Below the pieces are notes generated by a model that was not told the DNA's origin, did not search any database, and was given only the letters and a program-made list of their open reading frames with translations. A stretch of 50,132 bases of DNA from Bacteroidales bacterium. Its GTDB lineage: Bacteria; Bacteroidota; Bacteroidia; Bacteroidales; P3. The position numbers were made by a program, and so were the translations under genes. Location: positions 1-50,132 of the forward strand of contig JAFVBC010000027.1 of NCBI GenBank assembly GCA_017480185.1, read 5' to 3'. Within the stretch, counting starts at the first letter, position 1, and every line of letters begins with the position of its first letter. Of this stretch, positions 7,624 to 16,386 are shown piece by piece.

Positions 7624-8478
7624 TTAGGCCTCAAAAGTAGCATCGGGGTTGTCTTTCAGTTTATAAACATGTTCTTTAAGCAAGGCAGCCCACTGCGAGG
7701 CGGTGTGTCGACTGTCGAATGTCTGCCATGGTATGGGACGACCAAACACAAGGGTCATCTTTCCTCCGCGTTGGGCATACATCTCCGATGGCAACATGGC
7801 CATTTCGAGGGGGAATTTTATGCCTATGTGTTTGCGGATGTTGGCTGCGTTGTAGAATCGGTTGCGGTTGCGGGCATCGGTAAACACTGGCACTATGTCG
7901 CGTTCATACCGCACGGCTTTCTTCACAAACGTCGATTTCCACTCAAGGTCTTTTATCACCCCTTTCTGTTTGCGCGAGCAGGCCCCAGCTGGGTAGTAGA
8001 GCAATGCTCCCGACGAAGCAAAGGCTTGTTCGAGCGATGCCAGCGCACGTGTGCGGTTGACCTTGTCAATGGGCACGAACAGTTCGCGCAATCCTGGCAG
8101 ATAAAGCAGGAAGTCGTTGACCGGAAAGCGTATGTCTTTTCTCACCCTACCCACGGCACCCATGAGCGCCACCCCGTCGGGGCCACCCAGCGGATGGTTG
8201 CCCACAATCATGGGGTTGCCTTCGGAGGGGATATTCTCTGCTCCCACGGTGGCTATGGTCATACCCAAGTTGTGTGGCTCCTTACCCTCGATGAAAGCGT
8301 AGACAAAATCCAATCCAAACAAGTTGCGGTTCAGATAAATGCCGTTGTTCAACTCCTCAACGTGCAGCAACCGTTCCATTGCTCGCAACACAAACCCTGG
8401 CACCCTAACCCCTTTGGCGGCAAGAATGCTTTTCAGGTCTATATAGTTCTGTCCAATTTCTTCGTGCTGTTGGTTCAT
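7624..8478 (-). CDS. glsA: GlsA-type O-acyltransferase (PlsC-like) of glycine lipid synthesis
   Basis: About 284 residues from the ATG at 8478; a TTG at 8511 is the only earlier start. The lysophospholipid-acyltransferase fold is shown by GNHPLGGPDGVAL, where the catalytic His and Asp are five residues apart rather than the usual four. LLYYPAGACSRK follows as the downstream substrate block. By homology it adds the second acyl chain to the N-acyl glycine made by GlsB, forming glycine (serine-glycine) lipids of the Bacteroidota membrane. It is the first gene of the four-gene operon, with a TAAATTTG promoter box 55 bp before the start. Confidence 0.8.
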   Translation of the reverse strand: MNQQHEEIGQNYIDLKSILAAKGVRVPGFVLRAMERLLHVEELNNGIYLNRNLFGLDFVYAFIEGKEPHNLGMTIATVGAENIPSEGNPMIVGNHPLGGPDGVALMGAVGRVRKDIRFPVNDFLLYLPGLRELFVPIDKVNRTRALASLEQAFASSGALLYYPAGACSRKQKGVIKDLEWKSTFVKKAVRYERDIVPVFTDARNRNRFYNAANIRKHIGIKFPLEMAMLPSEMYAQRGGKMTLVFGRPIPWQTFDSRHTASQWAALLKEHVYKLKDNPDATFEA

Positions 8479-8532
8479 CGGTAAAGGTGCATAGAGCTGC
8501 TTCTGTGCCAAGCATGCAGGTCAAGCAAACTG

Positions 8533-8540
8533 CAAATTTA
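8533..8540 (-). promoter_or_regulatory. -7 box of the glsA-glsB-engB-dacB operon
   Basis: TAAATTTG on the minus strand. The expected transcript start near 8526 leaves both candidate glsA starts inside the message. Confidence 0.6.
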
Positions 8541-8636
8541 CGTTTTTTCTTGTAACCGTGCATTTATTCAGCGTGAAAAAAGGTTTTAGTGCGCATTCGA
8601 CTATCCTTCCACCCCGTGTTGTGGGGGTGAAGAGAA

Positions 8637-8747
8637 GTATCAACTATGGCTCAAGTAGGGCCGTTCTTCAGTTGTTCTTCAGTCGTTGACTGAAGAACAA
8701 CTGAAGAACGACTGAAGAACGGCCTTACTTGATACCTACTTGATGCC
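8637..8747. repeat. Palindromic intergenic element with 11-bp units
   Basis: The outer parts carry TATCAACTA (left) and TTGATACCTACTTGATGCC (right), the same motif family as at 21213-21342 and 36391-36487. The core (8659-8724) is a near-perfect inverted repeat made of CTGAAGAAC units spaced 11 bp apart: two copies inverted on the left and three direct on the right. It lies between the divergent glsA and TonB-receptor promoters. No ORF. Confidence 0.7.
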
Positions 8748-8790
8748 TTGTTGTTGGGCATGATGTGTGGCAGAAATGGTGAAAAAAACG

Positions 8791-8798
8791 TAACTTTG
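8791..8798 (+). promoter_or_regulatory. -7 box of the TonB receptor gene
   Basis: TAACTTTG 15 bp before the ATG at 8814. It excludes the longer upstream frame that begins at 8748. Confidence 0.65.
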
Positions 8799-8813
8799 CG
8801 CTGCAAAAACAAC

Positions 8814-10688
8814 ATGTATATGAACCGATGTGGCTTTATAGGAGCTCTGCTCGTCATAGGATTGGTGCTTGACTCTGTGGTTGCCGAGGCGCAGGCCAAC
8901 CGACGCGAACTGCAAGAAGTGGTGGTAACGGGTAGCCGCGACACGGCCAGTGTGCGACGCATCCCAGCCACGATAACGGTGGTGAATCGTGCTGCGTTGG
9001 AGGCTGTGCCCATGCCAAACATGTTTGCTGCTGTCGGACAGGCTGTGCCGGGGTTGATGGTTACTTCGCGAGGCATGTTGGGCTACGGTGTGTCGACCGG
9101 TGCAGCTGGTGGGTTGAGCCTTCGTGGATTGAGCGGATCGGCGGGACAGATGCTTGTTTTGATTGACGGGCATCCGCAGTATAGCAGCATTTATGGCCAT
9201 CCGGTGGCCGATGGATGCCGCAGCATGTTGGCAGAAAAAGTCGAAGTGTTGCGTGGTCCATCGTCGGTGCTTTACGGCAGCAACGCTATGGGTGGCGTGA
9301 TAAACATAGTGACGCGACAGATGTCGAGCGACGGTTCGCACACGCGCCTCAATATGGGCATGGGCAGTTATGCCACGCAGGTTGCCGAGGTGTCCAACGT
9401 CAGTAGGCAGGGGGCGTTTACAAGCACTGTGGCTGCCCAGTATGCGCGTTCGGATAACCATCGTCCGCGTATGGATTTTGACCAACAAAGCGTGTTTGTG
9501 AAGTTGGGCTACGACCTGTCCGACCACTGGAATGTGAACGGGATGGTTGACTATTTGCACTTCAATGCTCAATATCCGGGCAGTGAGTTGTCGCCCATAT
9601 TTGGTGCGCAGCAGTGGATTTCGCGTGGCAATGCTGCTTTGACCCTTGAAAATCATCACCGACGGTCGTCGGGAGCCATAAGCCTGTTTGCCAACGCTGG
9701 ATGGCACACCATTGATGATGGCACACGCAATGCCGACTCGCTGTCGTCGCGCTACTTCCGCTCGACCGACCTTTTGGGAGGCCTCTCGGCATGGCAAACG
9801 CTGCGACTGGTTGAGGGCAACCGTCTGACGGTAGGTGCCGACCTGCAGCGCCTGTATGGCCATGCGTGGTACGAGTCGCAAGAAACGGGCTCAGAGCTTG
9901 AACTGGGCGGACAGCAAACGGGCAGCTCTGCTCGCAATGAGGCAGCAGCCTATGTCAACGTGAGCCAAGACGTGTTGCCGTGGATGAGCCTTGATGCTGG
10001 CGTGCGCTACGATTGGCACTCGGTGGCTGGGGGCGAGTGGGTGCCTCAAGCAGGCGTGGTGGTACGCACGGGTGGTACTGGCGAACTGAAACTTCTGGCA
10101 TCGAAGGGATTTCGCAATCCCACCATGCGCGAACTCTACCTCTATGCTCCGGCCAACGACTCGCTGCGTGCCGAGCGGCTGTGGAACTACGAGCTGGGGT
10201 GGCATCAGCAGGTTCGTTCGTTGTCGTATGGCTTTAACCTGTTCTACATAAAAGGCGATAACATGATTCAAACCGTCGACCGCCACAATGTTAACACTGG
10301 CGAGGTGGAGAATTGTGGCGTTGAGGTGCAAACAGATTGGCGTGTGGCCGACTGGCTGACACTCTCGACCAACCACTCTTACCTGCACATGGAGCATGCC
10401 GTGCTGGCTGCACCCACCTATAAAGGAGTGCTCGTGGGACGGCTGCATCTGGGACGGTTTGCGGCGCAATGTGGCGTGCAATATGTCAACGGCCTTTACA
10501 CATCGGTCGGAGCAAACGAGCAAAAACAAAGCTTCTGCTTGGTTGATGCCTCTCTGTCGTACGACATCGCCAAACAAATTGGCCTGTGGTTGCGTGTCGA
10601 CAACCTGCTCAATCAAACCTATCAATACGTTGAGGGATACCCTATGCCAGGCATCAACTTTATGGCTGGCATTAACATCAATATCTGA
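8814..10688 (+). CDS. TonB-dependent outer-membrane receptor
   Basis: About 624 residues from the ATG at 8814 (or the ATG at 8820). A signal peptide ends near EAQA. A TonB-box/plug start (RELQEVVVTGSRD) follows, then plug-domain blocks (LSLRGLSG, VLIDGHPQYSS, VEVLRGPSSVLYGSNAMGGVINI) and a beta-barrel with C-terminal aromatic strands (VDNLLNQTYQYVEGYPMPG). It is a classic siderophore/cobalamin/heme-type receptor of modest length and lacks the CarboxypepD-like domain and SusD partner of glycan systems. The substrate cannot be read from the sequence. An M20D amidohydrolase starts 2 nt after the stop, so the pair is probably co-translated. Confidence 0.92.
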   Translation: MYMNRCGFIGALLVIGLVLDSVVAEAQANRRELQEVVVTGSRDTASVRRIPATITVVNRAALEAVPMPNMFAAVGQAVPGLMVTSRGMLGYGVSTGAAGGLSLRGLSGSAGQMLVLIDGHPQYSSIYGHPVADGCRSMLAEKVEVLRGPSSVLYGSNAMGGVINIVTRQMSSDGSHTRLNMGMGSYATQVAEVSNVSRQGAFTSTVAAQYARSDNHRPRMDFDQQSVFVKLGYDLSDHWNVNGMVDYLHFNAQYPGSELSPIFGAQQWISRGNAALTLENHHRRSSGAISLFANAGWHTIDDGTRNADSLSSRYFRSTDLLGGLSAWQTLRLVEGNRLTVGADLQRLYGHAWYESQETGSELELGGQQTGSSARNEAAAYVNVSQDVLPWMSLDAGVRYDWHSVAGGEWVPQAGVVVRTGGTGELKLLASKGFRNPTMRELYLYAPANDSLRAERLWNYELGWHQQVRSLSYGFNLFYIKGDNMIQTVDRHNVNTGEVENCGVEVQTDWRVADWLTLSTNHSYLHMEHAVLAAPTYKGVLVGRLHLGRFAAQCGVQYVNGLYTSVGANEQKQSFCLVDASLSYDIAKQIGLWLRVDNLLNQTYQYVEGYPMPGINFMAGININI

Positions 10689-10690
10689 CA

Positions 10691-11902
10691 ATGGACTTGC
10701 AACAACTGAAAACCACCGTGCAGCAGTTGGCACAGCGACAAGTGGCCGAGGTGGTGGAGTGGCGTCGGTGGCTGCACCGCCATCCCGAATTGAGCCAGCA
10801 AGAGGTGGACACCATGCACTATGTGGCTGAGCGGCTGCGCGAAATGGGCTTTGAACCCCGCGAAGGGGTAGGAGGGACCGGAGTGGTGGCACTGCTGCGT
10901 GGCGGCATTGCCCCCGACGACTATTGTGTGGCCCTGCGTGCCGACTATGATGCGTTGCCCTTGACCGAGTGTACTGGTCTGCCTTTTGCTTCGGAAAACC
11001 CTGGCGTGATGCACGCCTGTGGCCACGATATGCACACAGCCTCGCTGCTTGGTGCTGCCAATATTTTGCGACAATTGCAGCCTCAATTGCATGGCACACT
11101 GATGTTTATCTTCGAACCAAGCGAGGAGAAATACCCTGGTGGTGCTCGTATGATGATGGACGACGGCCTGTTTGCCGACCTTATGCCAAACGAGATTTAT
11201 GCTTTCCACTGTCTGCCCGAGATGGATTGTGGTATGGTGGGAATGAAAAAAGGTAAGTATATGGCCTCGACCGACGAACTTTACTGGACTGTGAAAGGAC
11301 ACGGTGGGCATGGTGCTACTCCTCATTTGAGCGTTGATCCGATTGTTATAGCTTCGCACATCGTTATAGCGTTGCAACAAGTGGTCAGTCGCAATGCTCC
11401 TCCCATGATGCCGACGGTGTTGAGCTTTGGCAGCATTGTTGGGCAAGGACGCACCAATATCATTCCCGACGAGGTGAAAATGGAGGGCATTATACGCACA
11501 TTCGACGAGCAATGGCGCCTTCAAGCACACGACACCATACGCCGCATCAGTGAGGGTGTGGCTCAAGCCATGGGTGGCGAGTGCGACCTCTTTATTGACT
11601 ACGGCTATCCATACGTGGTAAACGATGACGGTTGCACCCAGCAAGTGTACGACAACGCCTGTTGTTATCTTGGCGACGACAAGGTTCAGTGGCTCGACCT
11701 ACGTATGACAAGTGAGGATTTTGCATTCTTTGCACAGAAAATACCTGCCTGCTACTTCCGTATAGGTATCCATCAACCAGGTACACCATTCAGTAACCTG
11801 CACCGACCAAACCTTGTGGTTGACGAGCAAAGCCTCGAACTTGCCACTGGGCTTGTGGCGTTTAATGCCGCAGTGGCTCTTGAAAATAGGATAAAAAAAT
11901 AG
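10691..11902 (+). CDS. M20D family amidohydrolase
   Basis: A 403-residue dinuclear metallohydrolase of the hippurate hydrolase / N-acetyl-L-amino-acid amidohydrolase (AbgB/HipO-like) group. It has HRHPELS (about 29-35), the metal block HACGHDMHTA (108-117, C110 and H112), EPSEE (142-146), the dimerisation lid domain around KGHGGHGATPHL, and MTSEDFAFF near the end. No signal peptide, so it is cytosolic. Members remove an acyl group from amino acids or small conjugates. Tight coupling to the TonB receptor suggests, but does not show, that it processes the imported compound. Confidence 0.88.
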   Translation: MDLQQLKTTVQQLAQRQVAEVVEWRRWLHRHPELSQQEVDTMHYVAERLREMGFEPREGVGGTGVVALLRGGIAPDDYCVALRADYDALPLTECTGLPFASENPGVMHACGHDMHTASLLGAANILRQLQPQLHGTLMFIFEPSEEKYPGGARMMMDDGLFADLMPNEIYAFHCLPEMDCGMVGMKKGKYMASTDELYWTVKGHGGHGATPHLSVDPIVIASHIVIALQQVVSRNAPPMMPTVLSFGSIVGQGRTNIIPDEVKMEGIIRTFDEQWRLQAHDTIRRISEGVAQAMGGECDLFIDYGYPYVVNDDGCTQQVYDNACCYLGDDKVQWLDLRMTSEDFAFFAQKIPACYFRIGIHQPGTPFSNLHRPNLVVDEQSLELATGLVAFNAAVALENRIKK

Positions 11903-11965
11903 GTTGCTCGCATATCAAAACAGATTGTTTGGGCGTTACATCAACTTGATATTCAACAAAAGAAC

Positions 11966-14900
11966 ATGAAATACGCAGAATATAAACAACTTGACCTTAC
12001 TCGCATTGCTACCGAAGTGCGTCGCTATTGGGAAGAGAATCGTGCCTTTGAAGAAGGCCAGAAATTGGCCGAGGGTCACCCCTCGTATGTCTTCTACGAC
12101 GGTCCGCCAAGCGCCAATGGCAAGCCGGGCATACATCACGTTATGGCTCGCACCATTAAGGATGTCTTCTGCCAGTACAAATCGCAGCAAGGATTCAGAG
12201 TAGAGCGTAAGGCAGGGTGGGATACCCACGGCCTGCCTGTTGAGCTTGGGGTGGAAAAGAAACTTGGCATAACAAAGGAGGATATAGGCAAAACGATAAG
12301 CGTTGACGACTATAACCGCGCCTGTCGGGAAGAGGTTCTGAAGTATAAAGACCTGTGGGATGAGTTGACTCGTCAGATGGGCTACTGGATAGACCTCGAC
12401 AATCCGTATATCACGTTCGATAACAAGTATATCGAGACGCTGTGGTTTTTGCTGAAAAAGCTCTATGATAAAGGCTTGCTCTACAAGGGCTACACCATTC
12501 AACCCTACTCGCCAGCGGCTGGCACTGGCCTTTCGAGCCACGAGTTGAACATGCCAGGATGCTATCGCGATGTGAAGGACACCACCTGTGTGGCCATGTT
12601 CCGCATGACCGATAAGGAAATGGTGGCCGAACGTTTTGCTGCACAGATAGCCCCCGAGCGTGAGGTGTACAGCATTGCTTGGACAACCACACCGTGGACA
12701 CTGCCTTCAAATACGGCTCTTTGCGTTGGCCCAAGCATTGACTATGTATTGATAAACACCACTCACCCCTACACCTCGGCCCCAGTTTGCATTATTATGG
12801 CTCAACCTTTGGTGGCGACATTATTCAAAGAAGAGTGCGAAATTATTGGTCAGTGTAAGGGTAAAAACCTTGATGGTTTGCGCTACGAACAGCTCATACC
12901 GTGGGTAAAACCCACAGGCGATGATGCTTTTAGGGTGATTCTTGGTGATTATGTTACCACTGAAGACGGTACGGGTATCGTGCACATAGCTCCCACATTC
13001 GGTGCCGACGACGCTCGTGTGGCAAAGAAGGCTGGCATTGGAGAGCTGCTTATGTTCGACAAAGATGGCAAGCGTATGCCTATGGTCGACCGTCAGGGAC
13101 GTTTTGCCCGTATCGAAGATCTTGACGAAACATGGGCAAAAGACAATGTCGATACCGACATGTATGCTCCCTATGCAGGAAAATATGTCAAGAATGCCTA
13201 CGATGCGACAAAGACCGACAAGGATATGTCTCTTGACATAGAGATAGTGGTGATGCTTAAAGGACAAGGAAAACTCTTCAAGAGCGAGAAACATACCCAT
13301 AGCTACCCCCACTGTTGGCGCACAGATAAGCCCGTTTTATACTACCCACTTGATAGTTGGTTTATACGTACCACGGCCATGAAGGAGCGTATGATCGAAC
13401 TTAATCGCACTATCAATTGGAAGCCAGAGGCCACCGGTACGGGACGTTTTGGCAATTGGCTTGAGAACATTGTGGACTGGAATCTTTCAAGAAGTCGCTA
13501 TTGGGGTACACCACTACCTATATGGCGCACAGAAGATGGTCGCGAGGAGAAGTGCATAGGTAGTGTGAAGGAATTGAGAATGGAGATAGATAAGGCTATT
13601 AAGGCGGGCATAATGCAAGAAAATCCCTACGCATCGGACGACTACAACGCTTTTGACCTGCACCGTCCTTACATTGACAAGGTGATACTGGTGTCGGATA
13701 ATGGGCAAAAGATGTTTAGAGAACCCGACCTGATAGATGTGTGGTTCGATAGTGGCGCTATGCCATACGCACAGATGCACTATATGGGAGAGCCGTTGCA
13801 GGCCGACCAGTTCCCAGCCGATTTTATTGCCGAAGGGGTGGACCAGACAAGAGGATGGTTCTATACGCTGCACGCTCTCGCTACAATGTGTTTCGACAGC
13901 GTGGCCTTCAAGAATGTTATCAGCAACGGCTTGGTGCTTGATAAGAATGGTAACAAGATGAGTAAGCGTTTGGGTAATGCTGTTGACCCATTTGAAACAC
14001 TGGGTAAATATGGCCCCGATGCTACGCGCTGGTATATGATTACTAACAGTCAACCGTGGGACAATCTGAAGTTCGACATAGAGGGTGTCGACGAGGTGCG
14101 TCGCAAGTTGTTCGGTACGTTGTATAACACATATAGTTTCTTCGCTCTGTATGCCAATCTCGATGGTTTCGACTACTCTCAACCCGATTTGCCATTTGAA
14201 AAGAGACCAGAGATTGACAGGTGGATTTTGAGTGAGTTGAACACTTTGGTGAAGACGGTTACCGAGGCAATGGAGGACTATGAACCCACACGTGCTGGTC
14301 GCGCCATCCAAGTATTTGTTGATGCCAACCTCAGCAACTGGTATGTGCGTTTATGCCGTCGTAGATTTTGGAAGGGAGACATGACCGACGATAAGGTGTC
14401 GGCCTACCAAACTCTTTATACATGTTTGGAAACTCTGTGCCGTTTGATGACACCGATAGCACCTTTCTTTAGCGAACGGGTGTATCTTGACCTCAATGGA
14501 GTTACACACCGCTTTAATGCTATGTCGGTGCGCCATTTGCCTTTCCCCACGGTCAACGAGTCGATGATAGATAAGCAACTTGAAGAGCGTATGCAATTGG
14601 CTCAAAAGGTGTGCTCGATGGTGCTGGGCTTGAGGAAGAAGAGTAATATTAGGGTGCGTCAGCCGCTTCAAAAGATAGTTATCCCTGTGGCAAGTGATGC
14701 TACGCGTTGTCAAATAGAGGCTGTAAGTGGTCTTATCTGTTCGGAACTGAATGTTAAGCAGGTAGAATTCCTTGCTGCAGACAACGACATATTGGTTAAA
14801 AAGGTGAAACCAAACTTCAAAACTCTTGGACCAAGATATGGAAAGATGATGAAAAGTTTAGGTGACACTATCGTGGCAATGTCGCAGGAAGAAATAGCCA

Positions 14901-15313
14901 GTCTTGAGGTTAACGGGGTGATAGACCTGACGGTGGACGGCACAGTGTGCCACATTTCACTGGCCGATGTTGAGATTGCTACGCAGGATATTCCCGGATG
15001 GATTGTGGCAAACGAGGGCAACTTGACTGTAGCGTTGGATATAGAACTGACGCAAGAACTGCGCGATGAGGGTGTGGCACGCGAACTGGTAAACCGCATT
15101 CAAAACATACGCAAGGAAGCTTTTGACGTTACCGACCGCATTGCCATAGTGATGCAAAGTGGCGACTGGGACGATGCGGTGAAGCACCACATGGAGTACA
15201 TCTGTACCGAAACACTATGTACCAGTTTCCGCCTATCATTGACGGTCGAAAATGGGGAGGAAATTGAGTTGACCGATGGTGTGAAGTGCCGTATAAGCGT
15301 TGTTAAAAACTGA
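11966..15313 (+). CDS. ileS: Isoleucyl-tRNA synthetase
   Basis: A 1115-residue class I synthetase that charges tRNA-Ile with ATP in the cytosol. The HIGH-type block is DGPPSANGKPGIHH (45-58), the editing (CP1) region includes WTTTPWTLPSNTAL, and the second catalytic loop is KMSKR (664-668). The long C-terminal region, without an obvious zinc-finger cysteine set, and KMSKR instead of KMSKS fit the eukaryote-like (IleS2) type usual in Bacteroidota, which is generally less sensitive to mupirocin. That resistance is an inference from type only. A bidirectional palindrome follows the gene. Confidence 0.97.
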   Translation: MKYAEYKQLDLTRIATEVRRYWEENRAFEEGQKLAEGHPSYVFYDGPPSANGKPGIHHVMARTIKDVFCQYKSQQGFRVERKAGWDTHGLPVELGVEKKLGITKEDIGKTISVDDYNRACREEVLKYKDLWDELTRQMGYWIDLDNPYITFDNKYIETLWFLLKKLYDKGLLYKGYTIQPYSPAAGTGLSSHELNMPGCYRDVKDTTCVAMFRMTDKEMVAERFAAQIAPEREVYSIAWTTTPWTLPSNTALCVGPSIDYVLINTTHPYTSAPVCIIMAQPLVATLFKEECEIIGQCKGKNLDGLRYEQLIPWVKPTGDDAFRVILGDYVTTEDGTGIVHIAPTFGADDARVAKKAGIGELLMFDKDGKRMPMVDRQGRFARIEDLDETWAKDNVDTDMYAPYAGKYVKNAYDATKTDKDMSLDIEIVVMLKGQGKLFKSEKHTHSYPHCWRTDKPVLYYPLDSWFIRTTAMKERMIELNRTINWKPEATGTGRFGNWLENIVDWNLSRSRYWGTPLPIWRTEDGREEKCIGSVKELRMEIDKAIKAGIMQENPYASDDYNAFDLHRPYIDKVILVSDNGQKMFREPDLIDVWFDSGAMPYAQMHYMGEPLQADQFPADFIAEGVDQTRGWFYTLHALATMCFDSVAFKNVISNGLVLDKNGNKMSKRLGNAVDPFETLGKYGPDATRWYMITNSQPWDNLKFDIEGVDEVRRKLFGTLYNTYSFFALYANLDGFDYSQPDLPFEKRPEIDRWILSELNTLVKTVTEAMEDYEPTRAGRAIQVFVDANLSNWYVRLCRRRFWKGDMTDDKVSAYQTLYTCLETLCRLMTPIAPFFSERVYLDLNGVTHRFNAMSVRHLPFPTVNESMIDKQLEERMQLAQKVCSMVLGLRKKSNIRVRQPLQKIVIPVASDATRCQIEAVSGLICSELNVKQVEFLAADNDILVKKVKPNFKTLGPRYGKMMKSLGDTIVAMSQEEIASLEVNGVIDLTVDGTVCHISLADVEIATQDIPGWIVANEGNLTVALDIELTQELRDEGVARELVNRIQNIRKEAFDVTDRIAIVMQSGDWDDAVKHHMEYICTETLCTSFRLSLTVENGEEIELTDGVKCRISVVKN

Positions 15314-15330
15314 AGGTAGACACTATTTTG

Positions 15331-15370
15331 CAGAGAGGGGCGGCCAATGATCATTGGCCGCCCCTCTCTG
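15331..15370. terminator. Bidirectional terminator, 40-bp perfect palindrome
   Basis: Perfect self-complementary stem between convergent ileS and the radical SAM gene, with TTTTA on the plus side and CAAAATAG on the other. Confidence 0.85.
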
Positions 15371-15372
15371 TT

Positions 15373-16128
15373 TTACCCTTTTATCTGTATGCTAAATCCT
15401 TCGTCAATCAATGGCTGCACCATTTTGTACATTTCCTCTGGCGATATTTTTTGTAGACCCTGCATAGGTGTCGGTCGGTCAATTGTGTAGACCATGATCT
15501 CGCGTGGGTGCAGTTGACGCACTATTTGCATCCATCCATTTAGCACTTCGGGGCTTGATGAGTCGAACTCTGCACTACGTAGCATACATGTTTGCAACAC
15601 AAAGTTACCGTCAAATTGCTTTAGGGCTTCCACCACGCGTCCAACGTCGTATCCTGGAGCAGGTTGGTTTATTAGTGCTGCCAAAGCGTTGGTGGGCGCG
15701 TCAATTTTCATTATGGGATTGTCTACACGGCGCAAGGCTTCAAATATTTGAGGAATATGCACTCGCGTGGCATTGCTTAACACCGATACCACTGCTTGAG
15801 GGTAGTAGCGATCGCGTAGTGCCAGTGTGAGATCTATTATTTCGGCAAATTGGGGGTTGAGCGTGGGCTCTCCATCGCCACTGAAGGTGATGCTATCTAC
15901 TGGTGTACCATTGGCGCAAAGCTCTTGCAACTTTTTCTCAAGATCGTGCTGTACTTTGTTCGCAGTGGGGAGCACCATGTCGTTACGTCCGTCGCGATTC
16001 CAACCACACTCACAGTAAATGCAGTCGAAATTGCATATTTTACCTTTTTCGGGCAATAAGTTTATCCCGAGCGAACTGCCTAATCGGCGGCTAAAAATAG
16101 GACCAAAAACGGTTTCTTCACGTATCAT
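15373..16128 (-). CDS. Radical SAM protein (COG0731, wyosine-synthetase-like)
   Basis: 251 residues. The radical SAM cluster is CNFDCIYC (CxxxCxxC, about residues 33-40), the SAM-binding block is ITFSGDGEPTLNP, and VSVLSNATRVH lies in the barrel. It belongs to the short Fe-S oxidoreductases related to archaeal Taw1/TYW1 that are common in bacteria without wyosine. The substrate in bacteria is unsettled. No partner gene lies beside it: it is convergent with ileS and divergent from the MATE gene. Confidence 0.85.
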   Translation of the reverse strand: MIREETVFGPIFSRRLGSSLGINLLPEKGKICNFDCIYCECGWNRDGRNDMVLPTANKVQHDLEKKLQELCANGTPVDSITFSGDGEPTLNPQFAEIIDLTLALRDRYYPQAVVSVLSNATRVHIPQIFEALRRVDNPIMKIDAPTNALAALINQPAPGYDVGRVVEALKQFDGNFVLQTCMLRSAEFDSSSPEVLNGWMQIVRQLHPREIMVYTIDRPTPMQGLQKISPEEMYKMVQPLIDEGFSIQIKG

Positions 16129-16305
16129 CTACTTTTCCTTTTCTTTTATCCCTAACGCATCGGGTGCATGCTTATTGCGCTGTGTGTTGCCTATTTTTGC
16201 CATAACATGCGAGGTATGGCGTTATCTGCTTTGAACATGCTCCGAATAAATTCACAATGTGCATGGTTCATGTATAGGTTCACGTGAGAATCGCTTTTTT
16301 TGACG

Positions 16306-16313
16306 TATCTTTG
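16306..16313 (+). promoter_or_regulatory. -7 box of the MATE-murB operon
   Basis: TATCTTTG 73 bp upstream of the MATE ATG. No TTTG at standard -33 spacing. Confidence 0.5.
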
Positions 16314-16386
16314 CAGACTATTTTTTCGGCGTTATGCAATGACAGTGTAAGTTCTGGAATTGCAGTACAAGGTTGACCAAAAGAGT

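Noticed and set aside
7600..8484. A 294-codon plus-strand frame opposite glsA
   Set aside because: Antisense to GlsA, which has the NHPLGGPDG motif and a promoter. The translation has no recognisable feature.
8659..8724. Terminal inverted repeats of a transposon
   Set aside because: The mirrored units are adjacent with no gene or cargo between them, so this is a palindromic repeat, not the ends of an element.
8748..8813. Longer N-terminus of the TonB receptor from 8748
   Set aside because: It would run through the promoter box TAACTTTG and put 22 polar residues before the signal peptide.
8736..9881. A 381-codon minus-strand frame, and another at 9891-11099
   Set aside because: Both are shadows of the TonB receptor and amidohydrolase genes, whose motifs are clear, and they have no promoter or family features.
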